Of a DNA stretch of 61,858 nt, positions 51,949 through 60,457 are shown one piece after another. The stretch comes from an uncultured Clostridium sp. (GTDB taxonomy: Bacteria > Bacillota > Clostridia > Oscillospirales > Acutalibacteraceae). Numbering within the stretch: the first letter of the stretch is position 1; each line of letters starts with the position of its first letter. The stretch is taken from the NCBI GenBank assembly GCA_958422185.1, contig CATZNW010000015.1, positions 1 through 61,858 of the forward strand, in the 5' to 3' direction. Below the pieces are notes generated by a model. It searched no databases. It was not told the origin of the DNA and worked only from the letters and a program-made list of their open reading frames with translations. Both the position numbers and the translations under genes were made by a program.

Positions 51949-51983
51949 AAGGCCCGAAATGCATAAGCATTTCGGGCCTTTGC
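51949..51983. terminator. Terminator between the EFR1 gene and convergent GH2 gene
   Basis: 14-bp perfect stem AAGGCCCGAAATGC / GCATTTCGGGCCTT with a 4-nt loop. The tails are only partly U-rich, but the position between convergent genes and the stem strength support it. Confidence 0.75.
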
Positions 51984-51998
51984 TGTTTAATCATAAAT

Positions 51999-53744
51999 TC
52001 ATATCTGTTCTTCGATTGCCGCGCGCGCAGTGTTTGCCGATTTTATCTTTTCGTATGTACCTGCGCTGAACTTCGTTTTGCGGTCATAGGTGAAAAGCCC
52101 GTTTTGCTCCTGTTCTACGTCATACAGCTGTGTATAGCAGAAGCCAAGTATACCGGGGTTTGAGGTGATTGCATTTGTAAGGCCGGTATACCTTTCGGCA
52201 AATTCGTCTTCATCTTTAACATCGTCACCGTAACCCCATGATTTGACGCTTGCGTCCGTTTCCCACTTGATACCGCCGTATTCGCTTATGAAAACAGGCT
52301 CTCCGCCGTATTTCTGTCTGCCCGGATTGTCTTTTAATACATGCTCATATAAAACGCCGTCCCTGAGCATGTCGTATGATCTTTTGAATTCTCCAGTATC
52401 AAAGCGGTAATCATGTACGTCATATATATCCGTTTCAACATGAAAATTTCCGCTCGTGTCTATGCACGGCCGGGTAGGATCAATAAGTTTTGTCATTTCA
52501 TAAACAGTTCGGATCAGTTCGTCCTTCTGCTTTCTTCCGTGGTAATTCCAGGTTTCGTTAAACGGGCACCAGCCGATGATAGACGGGTGATTGAAATCAC
52601 GCTCAACAGCCTCAAGCCATTGGGGCAGGAATTCACCCAGTATGCCGGAGTTTGAATAATCAATGCCCCAGCTTGCATATTCGCCCCATACCATATAGCC
52701 GTACAGATCACAGTAATAAAGAAAACGCGGATCAAATACCTTTTGATGAAGCCTTGCGCCGTTAAAACCCAGGAGCATGGAAAGCTCAATATCCTGTTTC
52801 AGTTCTTCGTCGTTCTGCGCAGTGTATATTCCGTTCCTGTAATAGCCCTGGTCCAGTACGAGCCGCTGAAATACGCTTTTTTCATTTAACAGAAATCTGA
52901 AACCGTCAAGTCTTATGCCTCTCAAACCGAAATAGCTGTAAACCTGGTCATCGCCGAACCTGATCTCAAGACGGTAGATCCTGCCCCTGCCGCATTCCCA
53001 AAGGTGCTTTTCCGAAAGAGGCAAACTGATAAACACGTTTCCGGCGGCGCTGACAACATTTACGCTGCCAGTCTCTTTTTCGCCGTAAAACGCTTTTACA
53101 CTGAGATCGGCGCGGCCGCTGAGTTCAAATGAGATCTCCGCAGAACACGGATTTGCTTCGGGGAAGATCTTAAATTTTTTTATATGATCTTTTGGCACAT
53201 ATTCAAGATAAACGTTTCCCCAGATGCCCGTTGCGCGCGTGTAACTGCAAGCGTAACTTTTCTTTCTGCCGCTCTGCTTTCCCGAAGGTACAAGCGGGTC
53301 TTTAACATTGTCTTCACACAGTATGAATATCTCGTTTTCCCCCTCTTTGACAAGTTCCGTAATGTCAAATTTAAACGAGGTATATCCGCCCTTGTGCCGC
53401 CCGGCCGGCCTCCCGTTGACCAAAACGGTCGTTAAGTAATCCGCCGCGCCTATGTTAAGAAAAACCAGCTTTCCGTCCGGTCGTATATCTATATTTCTTT
53501 TGTACCAGACCCTGTTTACAAAATCTGTATAGCCGATCCCTGAAAGCCTGCTTTCCAAACAAAACGGAACGCTGATTTTGTGGGTATATCTTGCCGCGGT
53601 GCGGATTATCTGCGCCGTTTTTTCGTCTTTGGAAAATTTAAAGCTGCGCTTTGCTTTTTCAAAGCCGAAATCCCATTGGCCGTTAAGGCTCTGCCATTCT
53701 TTTCGTTCAAACTGCGGATTTGGGTGGTCAGAAAAGTTTTCCAT
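51999..53744 (-). CDS. GH2 glycoside hydrolase (beta-galactosidase-like)
   Basis: 581 aa. The GH2 sugar-binding domain opens NPQFERKEWQSLNGQWDFGF. A beta-sandwich and the TIM barrel follow, with the acid/base Glu in WCPFNETWNY and the nucleophile in VFISEYGGIKWE. The Asn-x-Lys motif of true beta-glucuronidases is replaced by EQNGLFTYDRKTK, so a beta-galactosidase or arabinosidase-like specificity is more likely. No signal peptide, so cytoplasmic. GGAGG precedes the start. It is divergent from the arabinose operon, whose starts lie 148 bp away, so the two may be co-regulated on arabinose-containing galactans. Confidence 0.9.
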   Translation of the reverse strand: MENFSDHPNPQFERKEWQSLNGQWDFGFEKAKRSFKFSKDEKTAQIIRTAARYTHKISVPFCLESRLSGIGYTDFVNRVWYKRNIDIRPDGKLVFLNIGAADYLTTVLVNGRPAGRHKGGYTSFKFDITELVKEGENEIFILCEDNVKDPLVPSGKQSGRKKSYACSYTRATGIWGNVYLEYVPKDHIKKFKIFPEANPCSAEISFELSGRADLSVKAFYGEKETGSVNVVSAAGNVFISLPLSEKHLWECGRGRIYRLEIRFGDDQVYSYFGLRGIRLDGFRFLLNEKSVFQRLVLDQGYYRNGIYTAQNDEELKQDIELSMLLGFNGARLHQKVFDPRFLYYCDLYGYMVWGEYASWGIDYSNSGILGEFLPQWLEAVERDFNHPSIIGWCPFNETWNYHGRKQKDELIRTVYEMTKLIDPTRPCIDTSGNFHVETDIYDVHDYRFDTGEFKRSYDMLRDGVLYEHVLKDNPGRQKYGGEPVFISEYGGIKWETDASVKSWGYGDDVKDEDEFAERYTGLTNAITSNPGILGFCYTQLYDVEQEQNGLFTYDRKTKFSAGTYEKIKSANTARAAIEEQI

Positions 53745-53830
53745 AATTTCCTCCGTTCATGTATCATGGTCTTATTATAAAGTGAAAACGGTCTCGGGTC
53801 AAATATTATTGCCTGTCAAAATTAATTTTA

Positions 53831-53859
53831 TTGAAATTTGATTCTGTATATTGTAAAAT
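53831..53859 (+). promoter_or_regulatory. Probable promoter of the arabinose operon
   Basis: TTGAAA (53831-53836), 17-bp spacer, TAAAAT (53854-53859), about 33 bp before the kinase start. I see no clear AraR- or CcpA-type operator. Confidence 0.6.
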
Positions 53860-53891
53860 TAGTATAGATTATTTAGGTGCAGGTGAATCAT

Positions 53892-55475
53892 GTGAATGAA
53901 ATTAAGCTCAGCGGATCGGAAACGCTCGGTATCGAGCTCGGCTCAACAAGAATAAAAGCTGTTTTAATCGACGAAAACTGCCGTCCTATCGCTTCCGGCT
54001 CCCATAACTGGGAAAATCAGTTTCAAAACGGCTACTGGACTTACAGTCTGCAAGATGTCTGGTCTGGTCTCCGAAGCGCATACAGTGATCTGAATAACGA
54101 AGTGTTTGAAAAAAGCGGGCAGTACATAAAGAAACTTTCTGCAATAGGCTTTTCAGCGATGATGCACGGTTATCTTGCGTTTGATAAAAATGGAAACCAG
54201 CTTGCAGAGTTCAGAACGTGGCGAAATACTACTACTGCGCAGGCGGCGGAGAAATTAACAGCGCTCTTCGGGTTTAATATCCCTCAGCGCTGGAGCATTG
54301 CCCATCTTTATCAGGCTGTTTTAAACGGCGAGGAACATGTAAAGGATATTGATCATATCACAACCCTGGCAGGGTACGTTCATTCTATGCTTACGGGTGT
54401 GCGAGCCGTCGGGATCGGAGAGGCGTCCGGCATGTTCCCGATAGACAGCGCCGAAAATGATTATGACCAGGCGATGCTTGATAAGTTTTCCGCACTTCCG
54501 GAAGTAAAAGCATTTCAATGGAATATACGCGGCATACTGCCAAAGGTATTGCTGGCAGGAGAAAGTGCAGGTAAACTCACTGCGCAGGGTGCCGCTCTGC
54601 TTGACGAAAGCGGAAATCTTGAGCCGGGCATTCTTTTATGCCCGCCGGAAGGCGATGCCGGAACGGGAATGGCCGCAACAAACAGTGTCAGAGAAAAAAC
54701 AGGCAATGTTTCCGCAGGAACGTCTATCTTTTCAATGATCGTTCTTCAAAAACCGTTGTCCAAGGTATATGAAGAGATAGATATGGTGACCACTCCGTCA
54801 GGCAGACCGGTCGCAATGGTTCACTGCAACAACTGCTGCACGGATCTGGATTACTGGGTCAATATGTTTTATGAACTGTTAAGATCCTGCGGCATTGATA
54901 TCTCCAGACCGGCGCTTTACGATCTTCTTTACCAGAAAGCGCTGGACGGCGAGCCGGACTGCGGCGGAATCGTGAACTACAATTACTTTTCCGGTGAGCC
55001 GGTCGCCCATGCCGGTTCCGGAGTTCCCCTTTTGTTCAGATCTCCGGAGTCAAAGCTTACAGTGGCAAATTTTTTCAGGGCGCAGATATACTCCGCGCTG
55101 TCCACGCTGAAAATAGGAATGGAGATACTTGAAAAAGAGGGCGTTGCAATAGACTGCATAAACGGGCACGGCGGCCTTTTCAAAACCCCCGTGGTTGGTC
55201 AGAGGCTGCTTGCCGGCGCGCTGAACACTCCGGTCGCCGTAACCAAAACGGCCGGAGAGGGCGGTGCTTGGGGAATCGCCCTTTTGGCAAAATACGCTAG
55301 CGATACAAAAGGCCGGTCGCTTGAGGATTATCTTGATAAATACGTTTTTGCGAATAACGAAAGCCGTATGGAAGACCCGGATGAAAGCGATGTAAAAGGC
55401 TTTGCGGATTATATGAAAAAGTATAAAACCGGGCTTGCCGCTGAGATCGCGGCAGCCGGCGTTATAAATGAATAA
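53892..55475 (+). CDS. araB: FGGY carbohydrate kinase, probable ribulokinase
   Basis: 527 aa. The GTG at 53892 is chosen because AGGTG lies 6 bp upstream; two in-frame GTGs (53877, 53883) overlap that site. FGGY features: phosphate-1 loop LGIELGSTRIKAVLIDE at the N-terminus, GDAGTGMAATNSV and GNVSAGTSIFSM in the middle, and the C-terminal INGHGGLFKTPVVGQ. Sequence alone would allow a xylulokinase-like role, but araA and araD follow directly, so phosphorylation of L-ribulose is the best reading. It overlaps nothing; araA starts 13 bp after its stop. Confidence 0.85.
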   Translation: MNEIKLSGSETLGIELGSTRIKAVLIDENCRPIASGSHNWENQFQNGYWTYSLQDVWSGLRSAYSDLNNEVFEKSGQYIKKLSAIGFSAMMHGYLAFDKNGNQLAEFRTWRNTTTAQAAEKLTALFGFNIPQRWSIAHLYQAVLNGEEHVKDIDHITTLAGYVHSMLTGVRAVGIGEASGMFPIDSAENDYDQAMLDKFSALPEVKAFQWNIRGILPKVLLAGESAGKLTAQGAALLDESGNLEPGILLCPPEGDAGTGMAATNSVREKTGNVSAGTSIFSMIVLQKPLSKVYEEIDMVTTPSGRPVAMVHCNNCCTDLDYWVNMFYELLRSCGIDISRPALYDLLYQKALDGEPDCGGIVNYNYFSGEPVAHAGSGVPLLFRSPESKLTVANFFRAQIYSALSTLKIGMEILEKEGVAIDCINGHGGLFKTPVVGQRLLAGALNTPVAVTKTAGEGGAWGIALLAKYASDTKGRSLEDYLDKYVFANNESRMEDPDESDVKGFADYMKKYKTGLAAEIAAAGVINE

Positions 55476-55488
55476 GGAGAAAGATTTT

Positions 55489-56961
55489 ATGGCTGTTAAA
55501 GATTATGAATTCTGGTTTGTTGTGGGAACTCAGTTCCTGTATGGCGAGGATATTTTTGATACTATAAACGCGCACGCCGCGGAGATGTGCGCCGAGTGGA
55601 GCAGGAAAATGCCCTGCCGCATCGTTGCCAAACCGTGTGTAAAAACTTCAAAAGAGATACTGGATGTTTTCCGTGCCGCGAACGATGATGATCATTGCGC
55701 CGGCGTGATTACATGGATGCATACCTTTTCACCGTCCAAGGCATGGATCGCAGGATTCAATGCGCTTCAAAAACCGTATCTGCATGTCAATACACAGTAT
55801 AATCGAGACATCCCATGGCAGGATATAGACATGGATTTCATGAATCTGAATCAGTCTGCCCATGGGGACAGGGAACACGGCTTTATCGCCGCCAGAATGC
55901 GGCTTAAACGAAAAGTGATTGCCGGTTACTGGAAAGACGAACAGTTCCAGAGCAAAATGGAAACATGGATAAGAGCCGCGGTCGGTGCAGCGGAGAGCAA
56001 AAAGGTACACGTTCTGCGCATTTCGGATAACATGAGAAATGTAGCCGTAACGGACGGCGATAAGATAGAAGCGCAGATCAAGCTCGGCTGGCAGGTAGAT
56101 CATTACGGTGTCGGAGATATTATTAAAGAGGTAAATGCCGTTACTGATGATGAGGTCGATGCCCAGATGGCAGAATATGAAAAGAACTATATCATGGATA
56201 CGGATGATATAGACGCAGTCCGTTATCAGGCGCGCGAGGAAGTCGGCATTAAAAAGTTTATGGAAAGATACAATTTCAACGCTTTTCATACCAATTTTGA
56301 GGATCTGCAGGAACTTCGCCAGCTGCCCGGCCTTGCCGCTCAGGATCTGATGAGACAGGGATACGGCTTCGGCGCTGAGGGCGACTGGAAAGTAGCCGCT
56401 ATGCTGCGCGTTATGACAGCCATGGCAGAGGGACTTGACGGCGGCACAGTGTTTATGGAAGACTATACTTATCATTTTGAACCGGGCAATGAAATGCTTC
56501 TCGGTTCGCATATGCTTGAAGTCAGCCCGCAGTGCGCGGCGGAAAAACCGAAGATCCAAGTGCATCCGCTCGGCATTGGGGACAGGGAAGATCCTGCACG
56601 TCTTGTTTTTAAAGCAAAAACAGGCCCGGGAATCGTGGTCACCCTTGTTGACATGGGCGACAGATTAAGAATGATCTGCAATGACGTAGAATGTAAAGAG
56701 CAGGTGAACGATATGCCAAATCTGCCGGTAGCCGGCGTTTTGTGGAAACCGCTGCCGGATCTTCAGACTTCTGCGGAGGCGTGGATCTATGCCGGCGGCG
56801 CGCATCACAGTGTGCTTTCTTACAGCCTTACTGCGGAAAACATGCGTGACTTTGCGGAAATCATGGGAATTGAATTTATTCATATCGGAAATAAAACGAA
56901 TATTGACGAATTCAAGAAAGAGCTTTTTTATAACGACATTGCCTATAAGCTCGGAATGTAA
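55489..56961 (+). CDS. araA: L-arabinose isomerase
   Basis: 490 aa from the ATG at 55489 (AAGGAGA at 8 bp); an ATG at 55468 inside the kinase gene is too early. The family opening YEFWFVVGTQFLYGED and the active-site glutamates and histidines in GFGAEGDWKVAAM, DYTYHF and the later HMLEVSP are visible. It converts L-arabinose to L-ribulose, needing Mn2+. Second gene of the operon. Confidence 0.95.
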   Translation: MAVKDYEFWFVVGTQFLYGEDIFDTINAHAAEMCAEWSRKMPCRIVAKPCVKTSKEILDVFRAANDDDHCAGVITWMHTFSPSKAWIAGFNALQKPYLHVNTQYNRDIPWQDIDMDFMNLNQSAHGDREHGFIAARMRLKRKVIAGYWKDEQFQSKMETWIRAAVGAAESKKVHVLRISDNMRNVAVTDGDKIEAQIKLGWQVDHYGVGDIIKEVNAVTDDEVDAQMAEYEKNYIMDTDDIDAVRYQAREEVGIKKFMERYNFNAFHTNFEDLQELRQLPGLAAQDLMRQGYGFGAEGDWKVAAMLRVMTAMAEGLDGGTVFMEDYTYHFEPGNEMLLGSHMLEVSPQCAAEKPKIQVHPLGIGDREDPARLVFKAKTGPGIVVTLVDMGDRLRMICNDVECKEQVNDMPNLPVAGVLWKPLPDLQTSAEAWIYAGGAHHSVLSYSLTAENMRDFAEIMGIEFIHIGNKTNIDEFKKELFYNDIAYKLGM

Positions 56962-56969
56962 GGTGTGCT

Positions 56970-57674
56970 ATGCTGGAAGAATTAAAAGAAAAAGTTTACA
57001 GGGCAAATTTGAAACTCGTTGAATACGGACTTGTTGTTTTAACATGGGGCAATGCCTCGGAAATGGACAGGGAAAGCGGGCTTTTTGTCATAAAGCCGTC
57101 GGGTGTTCCGTATGATCAAATGACTGCGGATGATATGGTGGTTATGGACCTGAACGGCAATAAGGTGGAGGGAAAGCTCAACCCCTCCTCTGACACGCCA
57201 ACGCATCTTGCGCTTTATAAAAGTTTTCAGGATATCGGCGGCATAGTTCACACCCATTCAAGCTGTGCCTGCTCCTGGGCGCAGGCGGGGCGTGACGTTC
57301 CGGCTTACGGCACGACACATGCGGATTTTGCCTACGGTCCCGTTCCCTGCGCAAGAGGTTTGAAAAAGGATGAAGTGCAGCAGGATTATGAGCTGAATAC
57401 CGGCAGGGTGATTGTGGAAGAGTTTACGAAAAGGCGGATCAATCCTTCCGAGATACCCGCCGTCCTTGTTCACCGCCACGGTCCGTTTACTTGGGGTAAG
57501 GACGCTTTTAAAGCAGTTGAAAATGCGCTGATCCTTGAAGAGGTCTGCAAAATGGCATTAAATACCGAGCAGGCGGCTTCCTTTTCAAAAGTATCAAACA
57601 TCGGTATAGAGCAGTATCTGCTGGATAAGCATTATCAGCGCAAGCATGGTAAAAACGCTTATTACGGTCAGTAA
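56970..57674 (+). CDS. araD: L-ribulose-5-phosphate 4-epimerase
   Basis: 234 aa, class-II aldolase fold. Phosphate-site TWGNASE and KPSGVPYD, metal histidines in VHTHSSCACSWAQAG and later HRHGPFTWGKD. It makes D-xylulose 5-phosphate for the pentose phosphate pathway. It starts 8 bp after araA with AAGGTG upstream, so it completes the BAD set. Confidence 0.95.
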   Translation: MLEELKEKVYRANLKLVEYGLVVLTWGNASEMDRESGLFVIKPSGVPYDQMTADDMVVMDLNGNKVEGKLNPSSDTPTHLALYKSFQDIGGIVHTHSSCACSWAQAGRDVPAYGTTHADFAYGPVPCARGLKKDEVQQDYELNTGRVIVEEFTKRRINPSEIPAVLVHRHGPFTWGKDAFKAVENALILEEVCKMALNTEQAASFSKVSNIGIEQYLLDKHYQRKHGKNAYYGQ

Positions 57675-57684
57675 AGGATAGGTT

Positions 57685-58470
57685 ATGAAGAGAAAAGTTT
57701 TTGCTGCCGCCGTGGGCGTACTGCTGTGCGCGGTCATCTGCGCCGGCGTATATATGGCCTATTCCGGCGCGATTCCGGTAACAGAGCTGTATTCAACGGG
57801 AGAGGCGGATTCGCTTGATGCCGGCATAGGAAGTATTAATGATACCGCCGCTGCTTCCGTGGCTGACGCGGGTTTTGAAACAACTACAACAACTACGGCT
57901 GCAGCCACTGAAAAACCTGTTACGACCGGCAAGAATACCGATACGCAGGGTGATACCAAACCGTCGGCCATGCCGTATCTTATAAATGTCAACAGAAAGC
58001 AGAATCTGATCATAATATATAAGAATGACGGCAGCGGTAATTTCACTCAACCGGTTAAGGCTATGGTATGTTCAACAGGTCTGACGGGCGAAACACCCAA
58101 GGGCACGTTTAAAACAAGCGATAAATATACATGGCGAATGCTGGACGGAGGCGTTTACGGTCAGTATGCCACCAGAATAACGGGGCATATCCTTTTTCAT
58201 TCCGTGCCTTATGCAAAAAAGTCTAAGAACAGTTTAAAATATGTTGCATATAATAAACTCGGCAAAGCGGCGTCGGCCGGTTGTATACGCCTTAGTGTCA
58301 TAGATGCAAAATGGATCTATGATAACTGTCCTAAAGGAACAACGGTCAAGATCTATGACAGCAGCGAAGCAGAACCGCTTGAAAAGCCAACTCCGATAAA
58401 AATAGACACATCCGATAAACGCCGCGGATGGGATCCCACTGATCCTGACCCCAAGAATCCGTGGAATTAA
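57685..58470 (+). CDS. L,D-transpeptidase (YkuD domain)
   Basis: 261 aa. An N-terminal signal anchor (residues 4-29), then a Thr/Ala-rich linker (ETTTTTTAAATEKPVTT). The YkuD domain from about residue 92 has its active site in HILFHSVPY and SAGCIRLSVIDAKW (catalytic Cys). It crosslinks peptidoglycan outside the membrane by forming 3-3 links. The protein ends WDPTDPDPKNPWN, an acidic tail with PWN that resembles the end of the 41-residue peptide at 32276-32401. It lies 10 bp after araD with AAAGGA upstream, so it may be cotranscribed although unrelated in function. Confidence 0.92.
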   Translation: MKRKVFAAAVGVLLCAVICAGVYMAYSGAIPVTELYSTGEADSLDAGIGSINDTAAASVADAGFETTTTTTAAATEKPVTTGKNTDTQGDTKPSAMPYLINVNRKQNLIIIYKNDGSGNFTQPVKAMVCSTGLTGETPKGTFKTSDKYTWRMLDGGVYGQYATRITGHILFHSVPYAKKSKNSLKYVAYNKLGKAASAGCIRLSVIDAKWIYDNCPKGTTVKIYDSSEAEPLEKPTPIKIDTSDKRRGWDPTDPDPKNPWN

Positions 58471-58502
58471 TACCTGGGCAAAATGAAATAAACAGATAAA
58501 AA

Positions 58503-58535
58503 AACTCCGCCGGATTTCCGGCGGAGTTCGTTTTT
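58503..58535. terminator. Bidirectional terminator between the L,D-transpeptidase and epimerase genes
   Basis: 12-bp stem AACTCCGCCGGA / TCCGGCGGAGTT with a tiny loop. It is followed by CGTTTTT on the plus strand and by TTTTTTT on the minus strand. Confidence 0.88.
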
Positions 58536-58543
58536 ATTAAAAT

Positions 58544-60106
58544 TTATCTTTTAATATCGTCCCATGCTACACCGTTGATGTGGAATAATTCGTCAAAGTC
58601 GTACTTGTTGTTCTCATCTTTTCTGTGGCTCGGGTACCAGACCTGTGCAAAGAACGGATTGGTTTTTGCGATTGAATCATAATCCCATGCTTTTTGCGGA
58701 ATATAGCATTCGGGGCACCAGTGACCGCCGAGCAGGATAAGAGCAGGGCTTGCCTCAAACTCTGTGCCGCAGTGGCCGCATTTCCATTTAAGTTTGGTTG
58801 CCATGTCTCCCTTTGTCATGGATTCAGACAGGCATTCGCCGCCTCTGAATTTCGCAGCCTGTTTCATATCTTCAATATCAAGCTCTGATTCGGGCTTGCT
58901 TTCATCATAACCGTGGTCAAGCTTGTATTTTTCAGCAGCGCTATTGTCTTTGTCAAACTGCATGATCTTGAAATCTTCCCACTTGCTCGGGATCTTTTCC
59001 CATTCTTCCTTGGAGCCGTAGTAAGCGGTCATACGATTGTGATCGTTTGTCTTGACCCAGTCAAGAGTACCGAATCCCGGAGTCTCGGCAATCTTCTTCA
59101 TAAACGGTTTTGCGCACGCGGCCACAAGTCCCTTCGGAAGATATCTCGGGATTTTGAAATAAAATTCAACATGATCAGCAAGTCTGTTGAAATAATCCTG
59201 GATCGGAAGATTCTCTCTGAAGTGAAGAAACTCTTCAAGCTTATCACCGTCGGCGTAGAACTGACCGTGGAAATTCTTTGTAATAAACCAGTTGGGATCA
59301 AACAGCTTTTCGGGACCGGCAAGTCCGAGTGTGCCGAGAAGAAGGCATTCAAATTCATAGTTTGAAATTCTGTATTCCTTACCTGAGCCAATGTTGAAGA
59401 AGTGGTTCCAGAAATCTTTGCCGAGATGACCGGCAGCATCTTCCGTAACAAGATTGCACATAAGCCTTCCGGAATCCTCAACCGTGCACCATTCCAGTAC
59501 GCCGTTGATCGGAACGTGGAACATAATAGGATCCATGTTTTTAAGAATGTTCGGATAAAGAATGCCGCTCTGGCGCATTACTACCCAGTTTTTAATGCCG
59601 CTTTCAACAAATGTGCGCTCAGCAACAGTTTTTGAAACGGCATAGTGGTCGTAGATTGAGATCTTGATCGGATCGCCGCAGCGTCCCCAGTGGATCGGAT
59701 AATTACGTCCGCCTGTTTCGGCAACCGTACCTATGTAGCAAACCTTAATCGCATCGGGATCGGGCTGAGCAAGAACAGCCTTGCATATATTCTGAGCCGC
59801 GCCGATATTTGTTTTCTGCGTTCTGTAAGGTTTCCAGTCAGCAGTCGGAGATACCATGCCGCCAACGTGAAGCACATAATCAGAACCCGTTACGCCTTCC
59901 AGAATAGCGTCGTACTCAAGAAGATCGCCCCAGATTATCTTAACGTTTGGTTTTGAAAGCAGGGGCTGTAAAAGTTCTTCGTTCTTCTTGCTTTTTCTTG
60001 CAAGCATTTTAATATTGATCTCGTTGGGCTTTTTAAGCATTTCCTGAACGGCAGCCCAGCCCATGTTACCGGTACCGCCGGTAATAAACACTGTTTTCTT
60101 TGCCAT
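58544..60106 (-). CDS. NAD-dependent epimerase/dehydratase with C-terminal zinc-ribbon extension
   Basis: 520 aa. An extended-SDR Rossmann start, VFITGGTGNMGWAAVQEM, and the YxxxK catalytic pair in YDHYAVSKTVAE mark the epimerase part (about 1-360). A linker follows, and then, from about residue 435, KWKCGHCGTEFEAS and GGHWCPECYIPQ form a four-cysteine zinc ribbon of the type otherwise seen as a free DUF4379-like module. The C-terminal extension is unusual for this family. No sugar-nucleotide genes are nearby, so the substrate is unknown. AAGGAGG precedes the ATG. Confidence 0.85.
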   Translation of the reverse strand: MAKKTVFITGGTGNMGWAAVQEMLKKPNEINIKMLARKSKKNEELLQPLLSKPNVKIIWGDLLEYDAILEGVTGSDYVLHVGGMVSPTADWKPYRTQKTNIGAAQNICKAVLAQPDPDAIKVCYIGTVAETGGRNYPIHWGRCGDPIKISIYDHYAVSKTVAERTFVESGIKNWVVMRQSGILYPNILKNMDPIMFHVPINGVLEWCTVEDSGRLMCNLVTEDAAGHLGKDFWNHFFNIGSGKEYRISNYEFECLLLGTLGLAGPEKLFDPNWFITKNFHGQFYADGDKLEEFLHFRENLPIQDYFNRLADHVEFYFKIPRYLPKGLVAACAKPFMKKIAETPGFGTLDWVKTNDHNRMTAYYGSKEEWEKIPSKWEDFKIMQFDKDNSAAEKYKLDHGYDESKPESELDIEDMKQAAKFRGGECLSESMTKGDMATKLKWKCGHCGTEFEASPALILLGGHWCPECYIPQKAWDYDSIAKTNPFFAQVWYPSHRKDENNKYDFDELFHINGVAWDDIKR

Positions 60107-60253
60107 TTGATTTCCTCCTTAAGAAAAGTGCAAATTTAACATTTCATATTATAAACTATTTCTAAACAAATTACAACATATTAAATAAAAAAACCTTTAG
60201 AATTTGTTTATATTTTTTGCATTTTGCGTTTTGGACCGATTGCGAAAATTTTG

Positions 60254-60282
60254 TTGACTTTTGCCGCCGGGTGCGGTATTAT
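60254..60282 (+). promoter_or_regulatory. Promoter of the SAM riboswitch-metK transcript
   Basis: TTGACT (60254-60259), 17-bp spacer, TATTAT (60277-60282), about 20 bp before the riboswitch P1 strand. Confidence 0.75.
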
Positions 60283-60301
60283 ATTTCTTGCAATATAATA
60301 C

Positions 60302-60440
60302 GCCTTATCAAGAGTGGGGTAGGGACGGGCCCGTTGATACCACAGCAACCTGCGTTCGCAAGGTGCTAATTCCCGCGGATTTTCCGAGTGATGAGCAGTT
60401 CTGCGCACTCATTCGGGTGCGCTTTATTATTTGATAAGGC
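60302..60440 (+). promoter_or_regulatory. SAM-I riboswitch (S-box) controlling metK
   Basis: Conserved S-box parts are present: CTTATCAAGAG at the 5' P1 strand, GGGACGGGCCC with the GATACCACAGCAACC kink-turn side, P3 ACCTGCG / CGCAAGGT, and GGTGCTAATTCC. The 3' P1 strand is TGATGAG (60389-60395). A terminator GCGCACTC / GGGTGCGC (60403-60422) plus TTTATTAT follows. GAGTG...CACTC (60386-60410) is a competing antiterminator. The platform is therefore transcriptional: SAM should stop metK transcription. A further perfect 10-nt complement to the 5' strand lies at 60431-60440. Confidence 0.92.
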
Positions 60441-60457
60441 TTTTTGGAGGATACAAT

